A DNA stretch of 64,000 nt from ZC4RG30 sp035556135 (GTDB lineage: Bacteria > Pseudomonadota > Gammaproteobacteria > Steroidobacterales > Steroidobacteraceae), in contig DATMFO010000003.1 of NCBI GenBank assembly GCA_035556135.1, positions 620,001 to 684,000 of the forward strand, written 5' to 3'. Of the stretch, positions 53,853 to 61,958 are shown piece by piece. Numbering within the stretch: the stretch's first letter is position 1; the number at the start of each line of letters is the position of its first letter. A model generated the notes under the pieces. The model saw nothing but the letters and a program-made list of their open reading frames with translations. It was not told the origin of the DNA and did no database searches. The translations under genes and the position numbers were made by a program.

Positions 53853-54893
53853 TCAATGCTCCGTGCAGGCAATGCTGCCGTCCGGCGCGATGCTGGCACG
53901 CGCCGTGCGGAAAACCGCCATGCCATCGATGCCGTAGCGGGCCAGCCCTGCGGCATTGCGTTCCGCGTATTGCAGGTAAAGGGCATCAAAGCGCACCTGG
54001 TCTGCGGCGCTGATTTCAGCCAGCTCGACCCCGCGCTGCTCGGCCACGCGCCAGCCCTCGTCAAGTGCGCGGCGGTTTTCCTCGGCCAGCGCATGTTCCC
54101 ACACCGCCACCCCTTCTTCGAGCACCGCGCGATGCTCCGGCGACAGCGACTGCCAGCGCCTGGCACCCATGGCCCGCGCCGGGTAGGCGCCGCGCGGCAC
54201 CTTGAGCGAGGCGTAGTAGTGCGCCACCTCCGCCAGGTGCAGAGACTTGAAGGTATCGGTGGGGGCGACCAGGCCATCGATCACGCCCTTGGCCAGCGCC
54301 GAGTACACATCGCCCATGGGCATGTTGACCGGATCGGCGCCCAGCTCCCGCATCATCTGCAGCAGCTCGGTGGGCACGCGCAGCCTGAGGCCACGCAGGT
54401 CATCCAGCGAATGCACCGGGCGCTCCCGGGTCACGATGCCGGGCAGGCTCCCGCCCTGCACCGCCAGTACCTGCAACCCTTCCAGCTCGCGCGCGAAGCC
54501 CGCATGGGCCGACGCCAGGCAGCGATACAGCGCCACCTGGTTTTCGATGGAGGTCACGCCACTGTAGAACCCGGACTGGATGCGGATCAGGTGGGCGCCG
54601 CCCTTCACGTAGATGGGCGTGATCAGCCCGATGTCCACCACGCCATGGCGCAGTTCCACCATCGAATGCTCGGAGGAAAGCATCGCGCCGGACCAGCTGG
54701 GCCGGATGCGCAGCGTGCCACCGGAACGCTTCTCGACGAAGTCCATCCATGTCTGGTCGGCGCGGCTGAAGGGATGCGCGGGACTGTAGGGCGTGGCGTA
54801 CACCAGTTCCACGATCCCGCTGCCGGGGGGCGGCGCGCAGCCGGCCAGCCATGCCAGCGCAGCGGCGAGACCTGCGATGCGCAATCGCATCAT
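53853..54893 (-). CDS. dctP: TRAP transporter solute-binding protein
   Basis: 346 residues from the ATG at 54893 (overlapping the previous stop as ATGA). Lipoprotein signal with LAGC lipobox (~19), unusual in that the P-protein would be anchored. DctP fold: VYATPYSPAHPFSRA, FVEKRSGGTLRI, GLRLRVP (the conserved Arg region) and VAPTDTF. Binds a carboxylate in the periplasm and hands it to DctQM. Pairs with dctQ and dctM at the head of the operon. Confidence 0.92.
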   Translation of the reverse strand: MMRLRIAGLAAALAWLAGCAPPPGSGIVELVYATPYSPAHPFSRADQTWMDFVEKRSGGTLRIRPSWSGAMLSSEHSMVELRHGVVDIGLITPIYVKGGAHLIRIQSGFYSGVTSIENQVALYRCLASAHAGFARELEGLQVLAVQGGSLPGIVTRERPVHSLDDLRGLRLRVPTELLQMMRELGADPVNMPMGDVYSALAKGVIDGLVAPTDTFKSLHLAEVAHYYASLKVPRGAYPARAMGARRWQSLSPEHRAVLEEGVAVWEHALAEENRRALDEGWRVAEQRGVELAEISAADQVRFDALYLQYAERNAAGLARYGIDGMAVFRTARASIAPDGSIACTEH

Positions 54894-56173
54894 GCCAGGC
54901 CCGCCTGGCGCAGGAACTGCTCCACATGGCCAACCGCGGTGGCGTGGTCCCAGTTCTTGGCGTCCACCATGTCGGCATCCAGCAGCAGCACCGGCACCCC
55001 CGCGGACTCCAGCGCAGCACGCGTGAGCAGCGTGCCGGACTGCGACACGCGGTTGTCGCGCGGCACGAGCATCACCGCGGCGTCGATGCCGCAGCGGTCC
55101 GCCTCGCTGACCATCCACTCGCACATCCAGGGCGGCAGGTGCAGCACCTCATTCATCGAGCAGATGCGGCTGGCCAGTGCATCCAGCGGCCTGCCTTTCA
55201 ATGCGCGCACGTACTGCGGCCCGGCGAAAGGCAGGTACATGGTCCACACGAACACGGCGCCGAGGCGCTCTTCGAGTGCCTGGTAGAAGGCCGTGTCGTG
55301 CCAGAGGCCGGCACCGATCCACATCAGGCGGATGCGTTCATTGGCTGCAACGCCCTGCCCGGCTTGCACGCGTGCCCGCACCTCGTCGCGGAACTTGCGT
55401 GCATGCGCCACTGCCCAGTCCGAACCGCGATGCCATTGCGGGATCATGGTGTTGGGCATCTGGTCGACGATGGACACCGGGCAGGGGCGCGCCGATCCGG
55501 CCAGCTGCGCGGCCTCGTCCAGGTAACCTTCCTGTTCGTTGATGCGTTCCATCAGGGCGGCCAGCTTGTCCATCTCGAAACGACGGCCGGTCTTGCGTTC
55601 CAGCAGTGCGATCAGGTCGCGCATTTCCTCGGCCAGCAGCGCGATGCGCTCGGTGCCGTAGACCTCTTCCCAGCGCTCGTTCGAGTGGCGGTACCACTGC
55701 GGCAGCGTCTGCGTCCAGGCCGGCGCCTCGATCGGAAAGAAATCCGTGCCCATCACATCCGCCCAGCGCGCAAACACCTGCTGGATGCAATCGCAGGTGA
55801 GACGCGCCACCAGCACGGTGGGGCGAGGCAGGCCGCCCCAGGGCGCGGTGGCTGGATCCGCGGCCAGCGAGCAGGCCAGCCCCAGCGAACAATAGTTGCA
55901 GCGGTTGGGTGGATAACCCAGGTCATCGAGCACGCCGAAGTAACGCGTGGAGAGCCGCTTGGCCGAGATGTAGGCCGACCACCACTGGTTGGAGATGACG
56001 GGAATGTCCATCGCGTGGAAGATTTCATGCGGCGTATCGGCCTGGGCCACCGCAAAAGGCTCGCCGCGCTCCACCACGCGTTCCCTGAGTTCCGCGCCAA
56101 ATGCCTTCTGGAAAGCCGTGGCTTCGCTGGTGCACGCCAGGTCCTTGCGTCCGCGCACTTCGGTCTCACTCAT
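54890..56173 (-). CDS. 2-Hydroxyacyl-CoA dehydratase/benzoyl-CoA reductase-like subunit (HgdB family), large
   Basis: 427 residues. HgdB/BcrBC-type fold: opening region with the conserved DTPHEIFHAMDIPVISNQWW, CNYCSLGLAC (C-x2-C-x5-C, ~92-101) and CDC (~127), VDQMPN, and a C-terminal half with MWIGAGLWHD and DCxG-like RCGID. Family members dehydrate 2-hydroxyacyl-CoA or reduce aromatic rings by electron spikes from an ATP-driven activator. The cluster cysteines appear to be retained here. Confidence 0.8.
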   Translation of the reverse strand: MSETEVRGRKDLACTSEATAFQKAFGAELRERVVERGEPFAVAQADTPHEIFHAMDIPVISNQWWSAYISAKRLSTRYFGVLDDLGYPPNRCNYCSLGLACSLAADPATAPWGGLPRPTVLVARLTCDCIQQVFARWADVMGTDFFPIEAPAWTQTLPQWYRHSNERWEEVYGTERIALLAEEMRDLIALLERKTGRRFEMDKLAALMERINEQEGYLDEAAQLAGSARPCPVSIVDQMPNTMIPQWHRGSDWAVAHARKFRDEVRARVQAGQGVAANERIRLMWIGAGLWHDTAFYQALEERLGAVFVWTMYLPFAGPQYVRALKGRPLDALASRICSMNEVLHLPPWMCEWMVSEADRCGIDAAVMLVPRDNRVSQSGTLLTRAALESAGVPVLLLDADMVDAKNWDHATAVGHVEQFLRQAGLA

Positions 56174-58335
56174 GTCATCACCTTCCCGGCCACCAGCTGC
56201 GCGAAGTGTGTGGCTTCGAGCCCCGCTACCTGCAATGCAATCTCCCGATTGTGTTCACCCATCGACGGGGCGCGATACGGCTCGGGCCGGTCCTTCGAGA
56301 AGGAGATCGGCGTGCGCACATGGCCGAAGCTGCCCAGCTTCGGATGCGGCAACTCCATCACCGCGCCGCGTGCACGCAGCACCGGGTCGCGTTCCATCAG
56401 GTCCTCGATGTCCTGCAGTACACCGGCGGCGATGCCGGCCGCCTGCAATGTCTCCACCAGGGCGTGTTCATCCTGGGTGGCCGTCCATGCGGCAATGGGC
56501 TGGCCGCCGGCAAGGCGGGCCAGCCGCTCGGCATCCGCCGCATCGAACAGGCTGATCGCCACCCAGCGATCCTCGCCCCGCGCCGGATACACGTCCTGGT
56601 GGTGCACGCCGGCATCGGCGTTGCCCATGCGCTGCGGTGCAATGCCCTGCTGTGACTGGACCACCGCACGATGCATCTGCTGCACGCAGATCTCGTACAT
56701 GGAGGCGTCGATATGGCTGCCGCGTCCATCCTGCTGTCTTCGCGCCAGGGCCGCGGCGATGCTGGCTGCAATCACATAAGGGACGATGACGTCGCCATAG
56801 GGCACGGCACCGGGCACCACCGGGTCCCGATCGGCCCAGCCAGTAAGCCAGGTGCGGCCGGAAAGCGCGCCGCCGGTGCCGTCCACGCCCCACTCCGCTG
56901 CCAGCGGCCCGGTCTGGCCATACACACTGCCCGATGCCATCACCAGCGCGGGCTTGCGCGCCGAGAGCTGTGCGTAACCCAGTCCCAGCTTTTCCATGGT
57001 GCCGGGCGAGAAGTTCTCGACCACCACGTCCGCCCAGTCCAGCAGCGGATCGATGACAGCACGGGAGGCAGGCTGCTTGAGATCCAGCGACAGGCTGCGC
57101 TTGGAGGTGTTCAGGTGCGCGAACCAGGGCTTGTCATCCAGGTCATCCGCGCGCGAGGCGGACACCTGCACGTCCACGCGCGACAGGCAGGGACGGGTGC
57201 GCGATTCCACCTTGATGATGTCGGCCCCGAGGTCGCCGAGGATCTTGGTGGTGATCGAACCGACCAGCGCCCAGGAGAAATCAAGCACGCGCACGCCAGC
57301 CAGCGGGCCGCCGCGCGTGCCGCCACTGGCCGCTGTGCGCGCCAGCGCGGCTGCCTCTGGAGACACCGGTGCTGCCTGCGGTGAGGCGGTGATCCGTGCG
57401 AAGCGCGCGGGCCGGCGTACCCCAGCCTCTTCGGTCCAGAAGCCGCGCGCCAGCAGATGCGGGTCTGCATGCACATCGGCCGGGGATTCCACCACGCAGG
57501 CATTGATGCCGCGCCGGCGGCCCTCGGTGCGGATCTCGGCGCAAGTGCGCGTGCGGAAGAAATCCGCTATCGCCTTCTCCCAGATTGCGCGCGTGCCCGC
57601 GTCCAGCGTGGAACGGTTGTAGCGCAGCCAGTCGGTGCCGCGCAGCGGATTGGGCAGGCCGGTGGAGTCCATCCAGTCGGAAAGTCCCTGGTTTGCCGGC
57701 GCGCCGAAACGTCCCGTCATCAGCGTGTGGAAGCACCAGCCATCAGCGAGGCGCCAGATGCAGCGCACGGTGGCGCGGCCATAATTCAGCGCGCCCCCGA
57801 CACGATGCAGCTTGCGACGGTCGAACTGCCATACCAGGACGCCATTCACATTGCGGCTGAAGGCGACTTCCTGCACGGACACATCCACGTGCTGTCCCAC
57901 ACCCGAGGTGCCGCGCGCCAGGTACGCGGCCATCGCGCCTGCCGCGGCGGCCATCTCGGCGTGGAAGCCGCAGGCATCCAGTGCTTCCTTCACCGGCGCA
58001 CGATCCGGCTCACCGGTGAGGCGCAACACGCCACCCATGGCAGAAGCCACCAGCTCGCCGCCGCGCCAGCGCGACCGCGGGCCGCCGCTGCCGAACGGTG
58101 TCACCGAGACATGGATGAGACGGGGATTCCAGGCTTCCAGCTGCGCCCGTTGCACCCCGCGGTCGGCAAGCAGTTCCAGTCCTGATGCATCCACCAGGAA
58201 ATCCGTGGCGGCAATGGAGGCCGCATCGGGTGTGCCCTGGCGGATTTCAGCGCCGAGTGAGGCGAGGTAGCGGCACAGCGGCCGCGCGGCCATGTCATCC
58301 AGAGCCAGTACAACCTGTCCTGCCAGCGGATTCAT
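56170..58335 (-). CDS. Tandem class III CoA transferase (two fused domains)
   Basis: 721 residues, twice the normal length. Half 1 (~1-340) has a weak N-terminal dinucleotide-like segment (VVLALDDMAARP), SVTPFGSGGP and VDVSVQEVAF. Half 2 (~350-721) starts cleanly at AGVRVLDFSWALVGSI and has DLGADIIKVES, NFSPGTMEKLGLGY, SVYGQTGP and IDASMYEICV. By eye the position of the nucleophile Asp reads Glu in both halves (VQE, MYE), as far as alignment without a tool allows. Fused copies may form an intramolecular version of the interlocked dimer. Coupled to both neighbours by 4 bp overlaps. Confidence 0.87.
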   Translation of the reverse strand: MNPLAGQVVLALDDMAARPLCRYLASLGAEIRQGTPDAASIAATDFLVDASGLELLADRGVQRAQLEAWNPRLIHVSVTPFGSGGPRSRWRGGELVASAMGGVLRLTGEPDRAPVKEALDACGFHAEMAAAAGAMAAYLARGTSGVGQHVDVSVQEVAFSRNVNGVLVWQFDRRKLHRVGGALNYGRATVRCIWRLADGWCFHTLMTGRFGAPANQGLSDWMDSTGLPNPLRGTDWLRYNRSTLDAGTRAIWEKAIADFFRTRTCAEIRTEGRRRGINACVVESPADVHADPHLLARGFWTEEAGVRRPARFARITASPQAAPVSPEAAALARTAASGGTRGGPLAGVRVLDFSWALVGSITTKILGDLGADIIKVESRTRPCLSRVDVQVSASRADDLDDKPWFAHLNTSKRSLSLDLKQPASRAVIDPLLDWADVVVENFSPGTMEKLGLGYAQLSARKPALVMASGSVYGQTGPLAAEWGVDGTGGALSGRTWLTGWADRDPVVPGAVPYGDVIVPYVIAASIAAALARRQQDGRGSHIDASMYEICVQQMHRAVVQSQQGIAPQRMGNADAGVHHQDVYPARGEDRWVAISLFDAADAERLARLAGGQPIAAWTATQDEHALVETLQAAGIAAGVLQDIEDLMERDPVLRARGAVMELPHPKLGSFGHVRTPISFSKDRPEPYRAPSMGEHNREIALQVAGLEATHFAQLVAGKVMT

Positions 58336-59372
58336 CGTGCGTGCTCGCTGCAGAAGGCGCGGATGCGATCGAGCACGCCATCGTTGGCCAGCCAGTGCGC
58401 TGCCGGCAGCGCCAGGAAAGGCAATCCGGCCTCGGTGAGCGCCGCGCGCTGCGCGGGCAGCTTCCAGGCCTGGCTCTCATCCTCGCGGGTGAGCCACAGC
58501 ACTACCGCCCCGGCGCGTCGTGCGCGCGCCTGCCGCACGATCCACTGTGCCGAATCGTTGAAGGACCGTGGGCCCACGCTGCGCGCGACCATGTGGCGGG
58601 CGATGGCCCGCGCAGGTTCTTCATCTGCGGCCACCAGCGGTTCGCCAAGGCGGTCGAGCCTGAAGCCATGTGTCTCCGCCACTACCGAAGCGCCCCCCTC
58701 TTCCACAGCCTGGTGCAGGCGCCCGTCCGGCGGGCAGCTGCCGGCCAGCAGCACACGGGGACGCTCTGCCGGCGGTGGCAAAGGCAAGCTGGCCAGCCAC
58801 TGGCCGGGATCGGTCCACAAGACTGCGCGCGCCAGTCTTTCGAACCAGGGTCCATTGCCCGAGCGCACACCCTGCAACCGCTCGAGCTGCCCGCGGATCA
58901 TGTTGCTGTGTCCTATGCCGGCGGCAAGGGCGTCCGCATCGGCACCCAGTTCGCTGGCCAGCCTGACCACCGCGCGGGCGGAATGCGCCAGGCTGGATTC
59001 GCGGCGAACCAGGGCCAGGTCGAAGATGCGTGGCGCGGGCCCCCCGAGCTTGCCGCGCCGCTGCAGTTCGCGAACATAGTAGAAGAGCCGCTGGGAAGCG
59101 TCATCGGCACGCGTGAACACCACGTCGCGCAGCGCGTCATATGCACCCGCATGCCATTGCTCGAGGATGGACCGGCTCCACAGCGGAAAGCTGGACTCCA
59201 GCCACTGGTCCGCCCACGGCGTTGCGGCGTCCGCTTTCCAGGGCAGATGGCCATAGGGACGCCCGGTAGCCAGCAATAACTCCACCGGCACATCCGCGCC
59301 CACGTAGCCCACACCATCGCCACCGCCCAGCGCGGCAATCGGATCAGCCAGTCTTCGTTCCAGCTCTTGCAT
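58332..59372 (-). CDS. HgdB/FldB-like dehydratase-reductase subunit, small
   Basis: 346 residues. It starts GYVGADVPVELLLATGRPYGHLPW, the HgdB-family opening, followed by VVFTRADDASQRLFYYVREL (the usual DGVVIPNTCD-type region without the Cys) and VLLAGSCPPDG in the C-terminal half. Only two cysteines occur, neither at the usual cluster position, so it may lack its own [4Fe-4S] cluster and act as a partner of the large subunit. Start ATG 59372; TTG 59375 just before it also has a good spacing from AGAAGG. Confidence 0.75.
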   Translation of the reverse strand: MQELERRLADPIAALGGGDGVGYVGADVPVELLLATGRPYGHLPWKADAATPWADQWLESSFPLWSRSILEQWHAGAYDALRDVVFTRADDASQRLFYYVRELQRRGKLGGPAPRIFDLALVRRESSLAHSARAVVRLASELGADADALAAGIGHSNMIRGQLERLQGVRSGNGPWFERLARAVLWTDPGQWLASLPLPPPAERPRVLLAGSCPPDGRLHQAVEEGGASVVAETHGFRLDRLGEPLVAADEEPARAIARHMVARSVGPRSFNDSAQWIVRQARARRAGAVVLWLTREDESQAWKLPAQRAALTEAGLPFLALPAAHWLANDGVLDRIRAFCSEHAR

Positions 59373-59388
59373 CAACTTGTGAACCTTC

Positions 59389-60693
59389 TCATCGTCCCAG
59401 CCACTGCGGCAGGCCCAGCGCGATCACCGGGAACACCACCAGCAGGGTCAGGTGCACCAGATCCGCCGCCAGGAATGGCAGCACGCCCTTGAAGATGCGC
59501 CCCAGCGGCACATCCTTCGCTACTCCCTGGATCACGTACAGGTTCATGCCGATCGGCGGGTGCACGAAGCCGATCTCCATCGCCCGCACCAGGAAAATGC
59601 CGAACCAGATGGGTGACAGGCCGAGGTCTGCCACCAGCGGCAACAGGATGGGCGTGGTCAGCAACATCATCGCCAGGCCATCGAGCACCGAACCGATCAC
59701 CAGCAGGAACACCGCCACCAGCAGCATCGTGCCCACCGGACCCAGCCCCAGACCGCCGATGGCGGAACCGATCTGCCCGGTGAGGCCGGTGACGCTGATG
59801 AAGGCGGCGAAAACCAGCGCACCGATGATCACCATGTAGATCAGGCCGCTGGTCTTCAGCGTCTCTTCCAGTGCGACGCGCAGGCCGGGGATGGAAAAAC
59901 GGCGGCGCAGCGCGCAGATCACCATGGCGCCCGCGGCACCCACGGCCGCGGCTTCGGAAGGCGTGACCCAGCCCATGGCGATGCCACCGGTCACCAGCAC
60001 CACCAGCAGGCCGATGTCGGCGATGCGGCGCAGGCTCGACAGTCGCTCCTTCCACCCTGTTCTGGCCAGGCGCGGGGCAATGCCCGGCCAGATGCGGACA
60101 ATCACGGCAATCACCAGGAAGTAGCTGAGCATCTGCGTGATGCCCGGCACGATGGCAGCGGTGAACAGGCTGCCGATGGACTGCTCGGCCACGATGCCGA
60201 ACACGATCAGCGCCCCGGATGGCGGGATCATCTGCCCGAGGGTGCCGCCGGCGGCCACCGCACCGGTGGAAAGGGAATCGGAGTAGCCGTGGCGGCGCAT
60301 TTCCGGCAGCGCCACCAGGCCGATCGTGGCCGTCGTGGCGAGGCTGGAGCCGTTGATGGATCCGAACCCCGCACAGCCCGCCACCGAAGCGATCGCCAGC
60401 CCGCCCCGCCGGTGGCCGAGGAAGCGCGTGGCCACATCAAAGAAGTCGCGGCTGGCATTGGCCGAAAAGCAAAGGTGCGCCATCAGCATGAACAGCGGCA
60501 GCGTACCCAGCTCGTAACGCGACATGGTCTCGAACAGCAGCACGCCGGACTTGATCAGCGTCGGCTCCAGGCCGATGGTCAGGACCAGGCCGCCGAGCCC
60601 CACCAGCCCCAGGGCTACGCCGATAGGCATGCCCAGCAGCAGCAAGGCCAGCAACACGCATACGCCGATGATCCCGGCTCCCGGATCGTTCAT
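59389..60693 (-). CDS. dctM: TRAP transporter large permease
   Basis: 434 residues with about 12 membrane helices. DctM family: NDPGAGIIGVCVLLALLLLGMPIGVAL is represented by the GMPIGVAL segment near the N terminus; GSINGSSLATTATIG and MIPPSGALIVFG are conserved, and HPPIGMNLYVIQG near the end is the family mark. Sodium-coupled transport of a carboxylate with the DctP and DctQ proteins. Overlaps dctQ by 4 bp. Confidence 0.95.
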   Translation of the reverse strand: MNDPGAGIIGVCVLLALLLLGMPIGVALGLVGLGGLVLTIGLEPTLIKSGVLLFETMSRYELGTLPLFMLMAHLCFSANASRDFFDVATRFLGHRRGGLAIASVAGCAGFGSINGSSLATTATIGLVALPEMRRHGYSDSLSTGAVAAGGTLGQMIPPSGALIVFGIVAEQSIGSLFTAAIVPGITQMLSYFLVIAVIVRIWPGIAPRLARTGWKERLSSLRRIADIGLLVVLVTGGIAMGWVTPSEAAAVGAAGAMVICALRRRFSIPGLRVALEETLKTSGLIYMVIIGALVFAAFISVTGLTGQIGSAIGGLGLGPVGTMLLVAVFLLVIGSVLDGLAMMLLTTPILLPLVADLGLSPIWFGIFLVRAMEIGFVHPPIGMNLYVIQGVAKDVPLGRIFKGVLPFLAADLVHLTLLVVFPVIALGLPQWLGR

Positions 60694-61142
60694 CGCGGAT
60701 TCCGCCGGAACAGCTGCCAGAGGCCGTGGCCGAACAGGGCAAACAGCGTCACCAGTACCAGCACGCGCAGGGGCCGGTAGGGAATCAGCAACAGCTCGCT
60801 TTCTTCATGCCCGGACCAGAGATCGGCCGCAATCCAGGCGCTGCCAGCGAACAAGGCGAGGTAGAAAAGCGCCGACGCGAAGGCGTTGGCGCGGCCGGAC
60901 CACTGCCGGCCACGCGGCGACAGGCGGTCCACCAGCAGGTGCACCCGCGCGTGCACGCCCGCCACCGCCGCCATCAGCAATGCCCCGGCGGCACCGACAA
61001 GCACCGCGGCCTGGACGATCTCGATGGCCCCAAGCAGGGGCAGGTGCAGCTGCCTGCCAAGCATGGCCGTGGTGTCCACCACCATGGCGACCAGCAGCGC
61101 GCCCCCCGCCACCCAGACGACTACCCCGCGCATCCGGTTCAT
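60690..61142 (-). CDS. dctQ: TRAP transporter small permease
   Basis: 150 residues from ATG 61142 (TTG 61148 is an alternative). Four membrane helices, DctQ family layout: helix 1 GGALLVAMVVDTTAMLGR, helix 2 IVQAAVLVGAAGALL, helix 3 FASALFYLALFAGSAW, helix 4 VLVLVTLFALFGHGLW. First gene of the minus-strand operon; 60 bp from the divergent GntR gene. Confidence 0.9.
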   Translation of the reverse strand: MNRMRGVVVWVAGGALLVAMVVDTTAMLGRQLHLPLLGAIEIVQAAVLVGAAGALLMAAVAGVHARVHLLVDRLSPRGRQWSGRANAFASALFYLALFAGSAWIAADLWSGHEESELLLIPYRPLRVLVLVTLFALFGHGLWQLFRRNPR

Positions 61143-61181
61143 GTGCAAATCACTTCATGCGCCGATTGCCGATACTCGCCC

Positions 61182-61194
61182 TGATCGTCGATCA
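61182..61194. promoter_or_regulatory. Candidate GntR operator between dctQ and the regulator
   Basis: TGATC, GTC, GATCA: perfect 5 bp half-sites with 3 bp spacing, 9-21 bp before the regulator ATG. The position and the odd-length spacing fit a GntR/FCD operator. The short gap would make it control both directions. Confidence 0.4.
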
Positions 61195-61202
61195 TCCTAA
61201 CC

Positions 61203-61922
61203 ATGCCCCGTACATCAGCCAGCACTTCCACCCGACGCATCCGCAAGCCCACCCTGCGCAAGACCGAGGCCGCCTCTCCCTCGGCGGACCAGGCGCATGT
61301 GGCGGACTGGGTGCGACAGCGTATACGCAACGGACGGCTCGTGCCCGGCCAGCGACTGGTGGAAGCGGACATCGTCAGCGCCACCGGCATCAGCCGCAGC
61401 AAGGTCCGCGAAGCACTGCGACGGCTGGAGTCCGACGGCCTGGTCACCATCGAGGAATACCGCGGCGCCTCGGTGAAGAAGCTCGGACCTGACGAAGTCC
61501 GCCAGATCTACCAGGCCCGCATGGCACTGGAAGGCCTGGCGGCGGCGGAATGCGCAACCCGCGCCGACGAGGCGCTGCTGGCGCGCCTGGCGGACATCCA
61601 GAAGCAGATGAACGACGGTGAACATGCCGGCGATCATGACCGATTCGCCCGCCTCAACGAAGCCTGGCACCGGCTGATCATCGAGGGATCCGGCAACCAG
61701 TACATCGGGCAGTTCCTCACCCGGCTTTCGGTGCCGATCTACCGGCTGCTGTTCGCGAGCTTCTACACCACACAGCGCATCAGATCCGCGAACGCCGACC
61801 ATCAGCACATCACCGCAGCCATCGTCGAACGGCGCGCCGCCGATGCGGAACGGGCCATGCGCACGCACATCCGCAATGGCCTCGACGCCCTGATCGAACT
61901 GAATACCCACTTCGATTCCTGA
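61203..61922 (+). CDS. GntR-family regulator, FadR/FCD type
   Basis: 239 residues. Basic N-terminal arm (~1-25), winged helix-turn-helix (~28-95; GQRLVEADIVSATGISRSKVREALRRLESDGLV as the hallmark, here quoted by its GISRSKVREALRRLE core), and C-terminal FCD domain (~100-235) with metal-ligand candidates in LNEAWHRLI, DHQHITAAI and MRTHIRNG. FCD regulators sense carboxylic acids and repress the adjacent catabolic operon. Divergent from the TRAP operon, its likely target. Confidence 0.93.
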   Translation: MPRTSASTSTRRIRKPTLRKTEAASPSADQAHVADWVRQRIRNGRLVPGQRLVEADIVSATGISRSKVREALRRLESDGLVTIEEYRGASVKKLGPDEVRQIYQARMALEGLAAAECATRADEALLARLADIQKQMNDGEHAGDHDRFARLNEAWHRLIIEGSGNQYIGQFLTRLSVPIYRLLFASFYTTQRIRSANADHQHITAAIVERRAADAERAMRTHIRNGLDALIELNTHFDS

Positions 61923-61923
61923 G

Positions 61924-61950
61924 CAGGAGCGCGCCACCAGCGCGCCCCTG
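61924..61950. terminator. Bidirectional terminator hairpin between convergent genes
   Basis: CAGGAGCGCGC, loop CACCA, GCGCGCCCCTG: 11 bp stem with one mismatch. It lies between the regulator stop (61922) and the receptor stop (61959). No U-tract. Confidence 0.55.
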
Positions 61951-61958
61951 CCCCCCGC

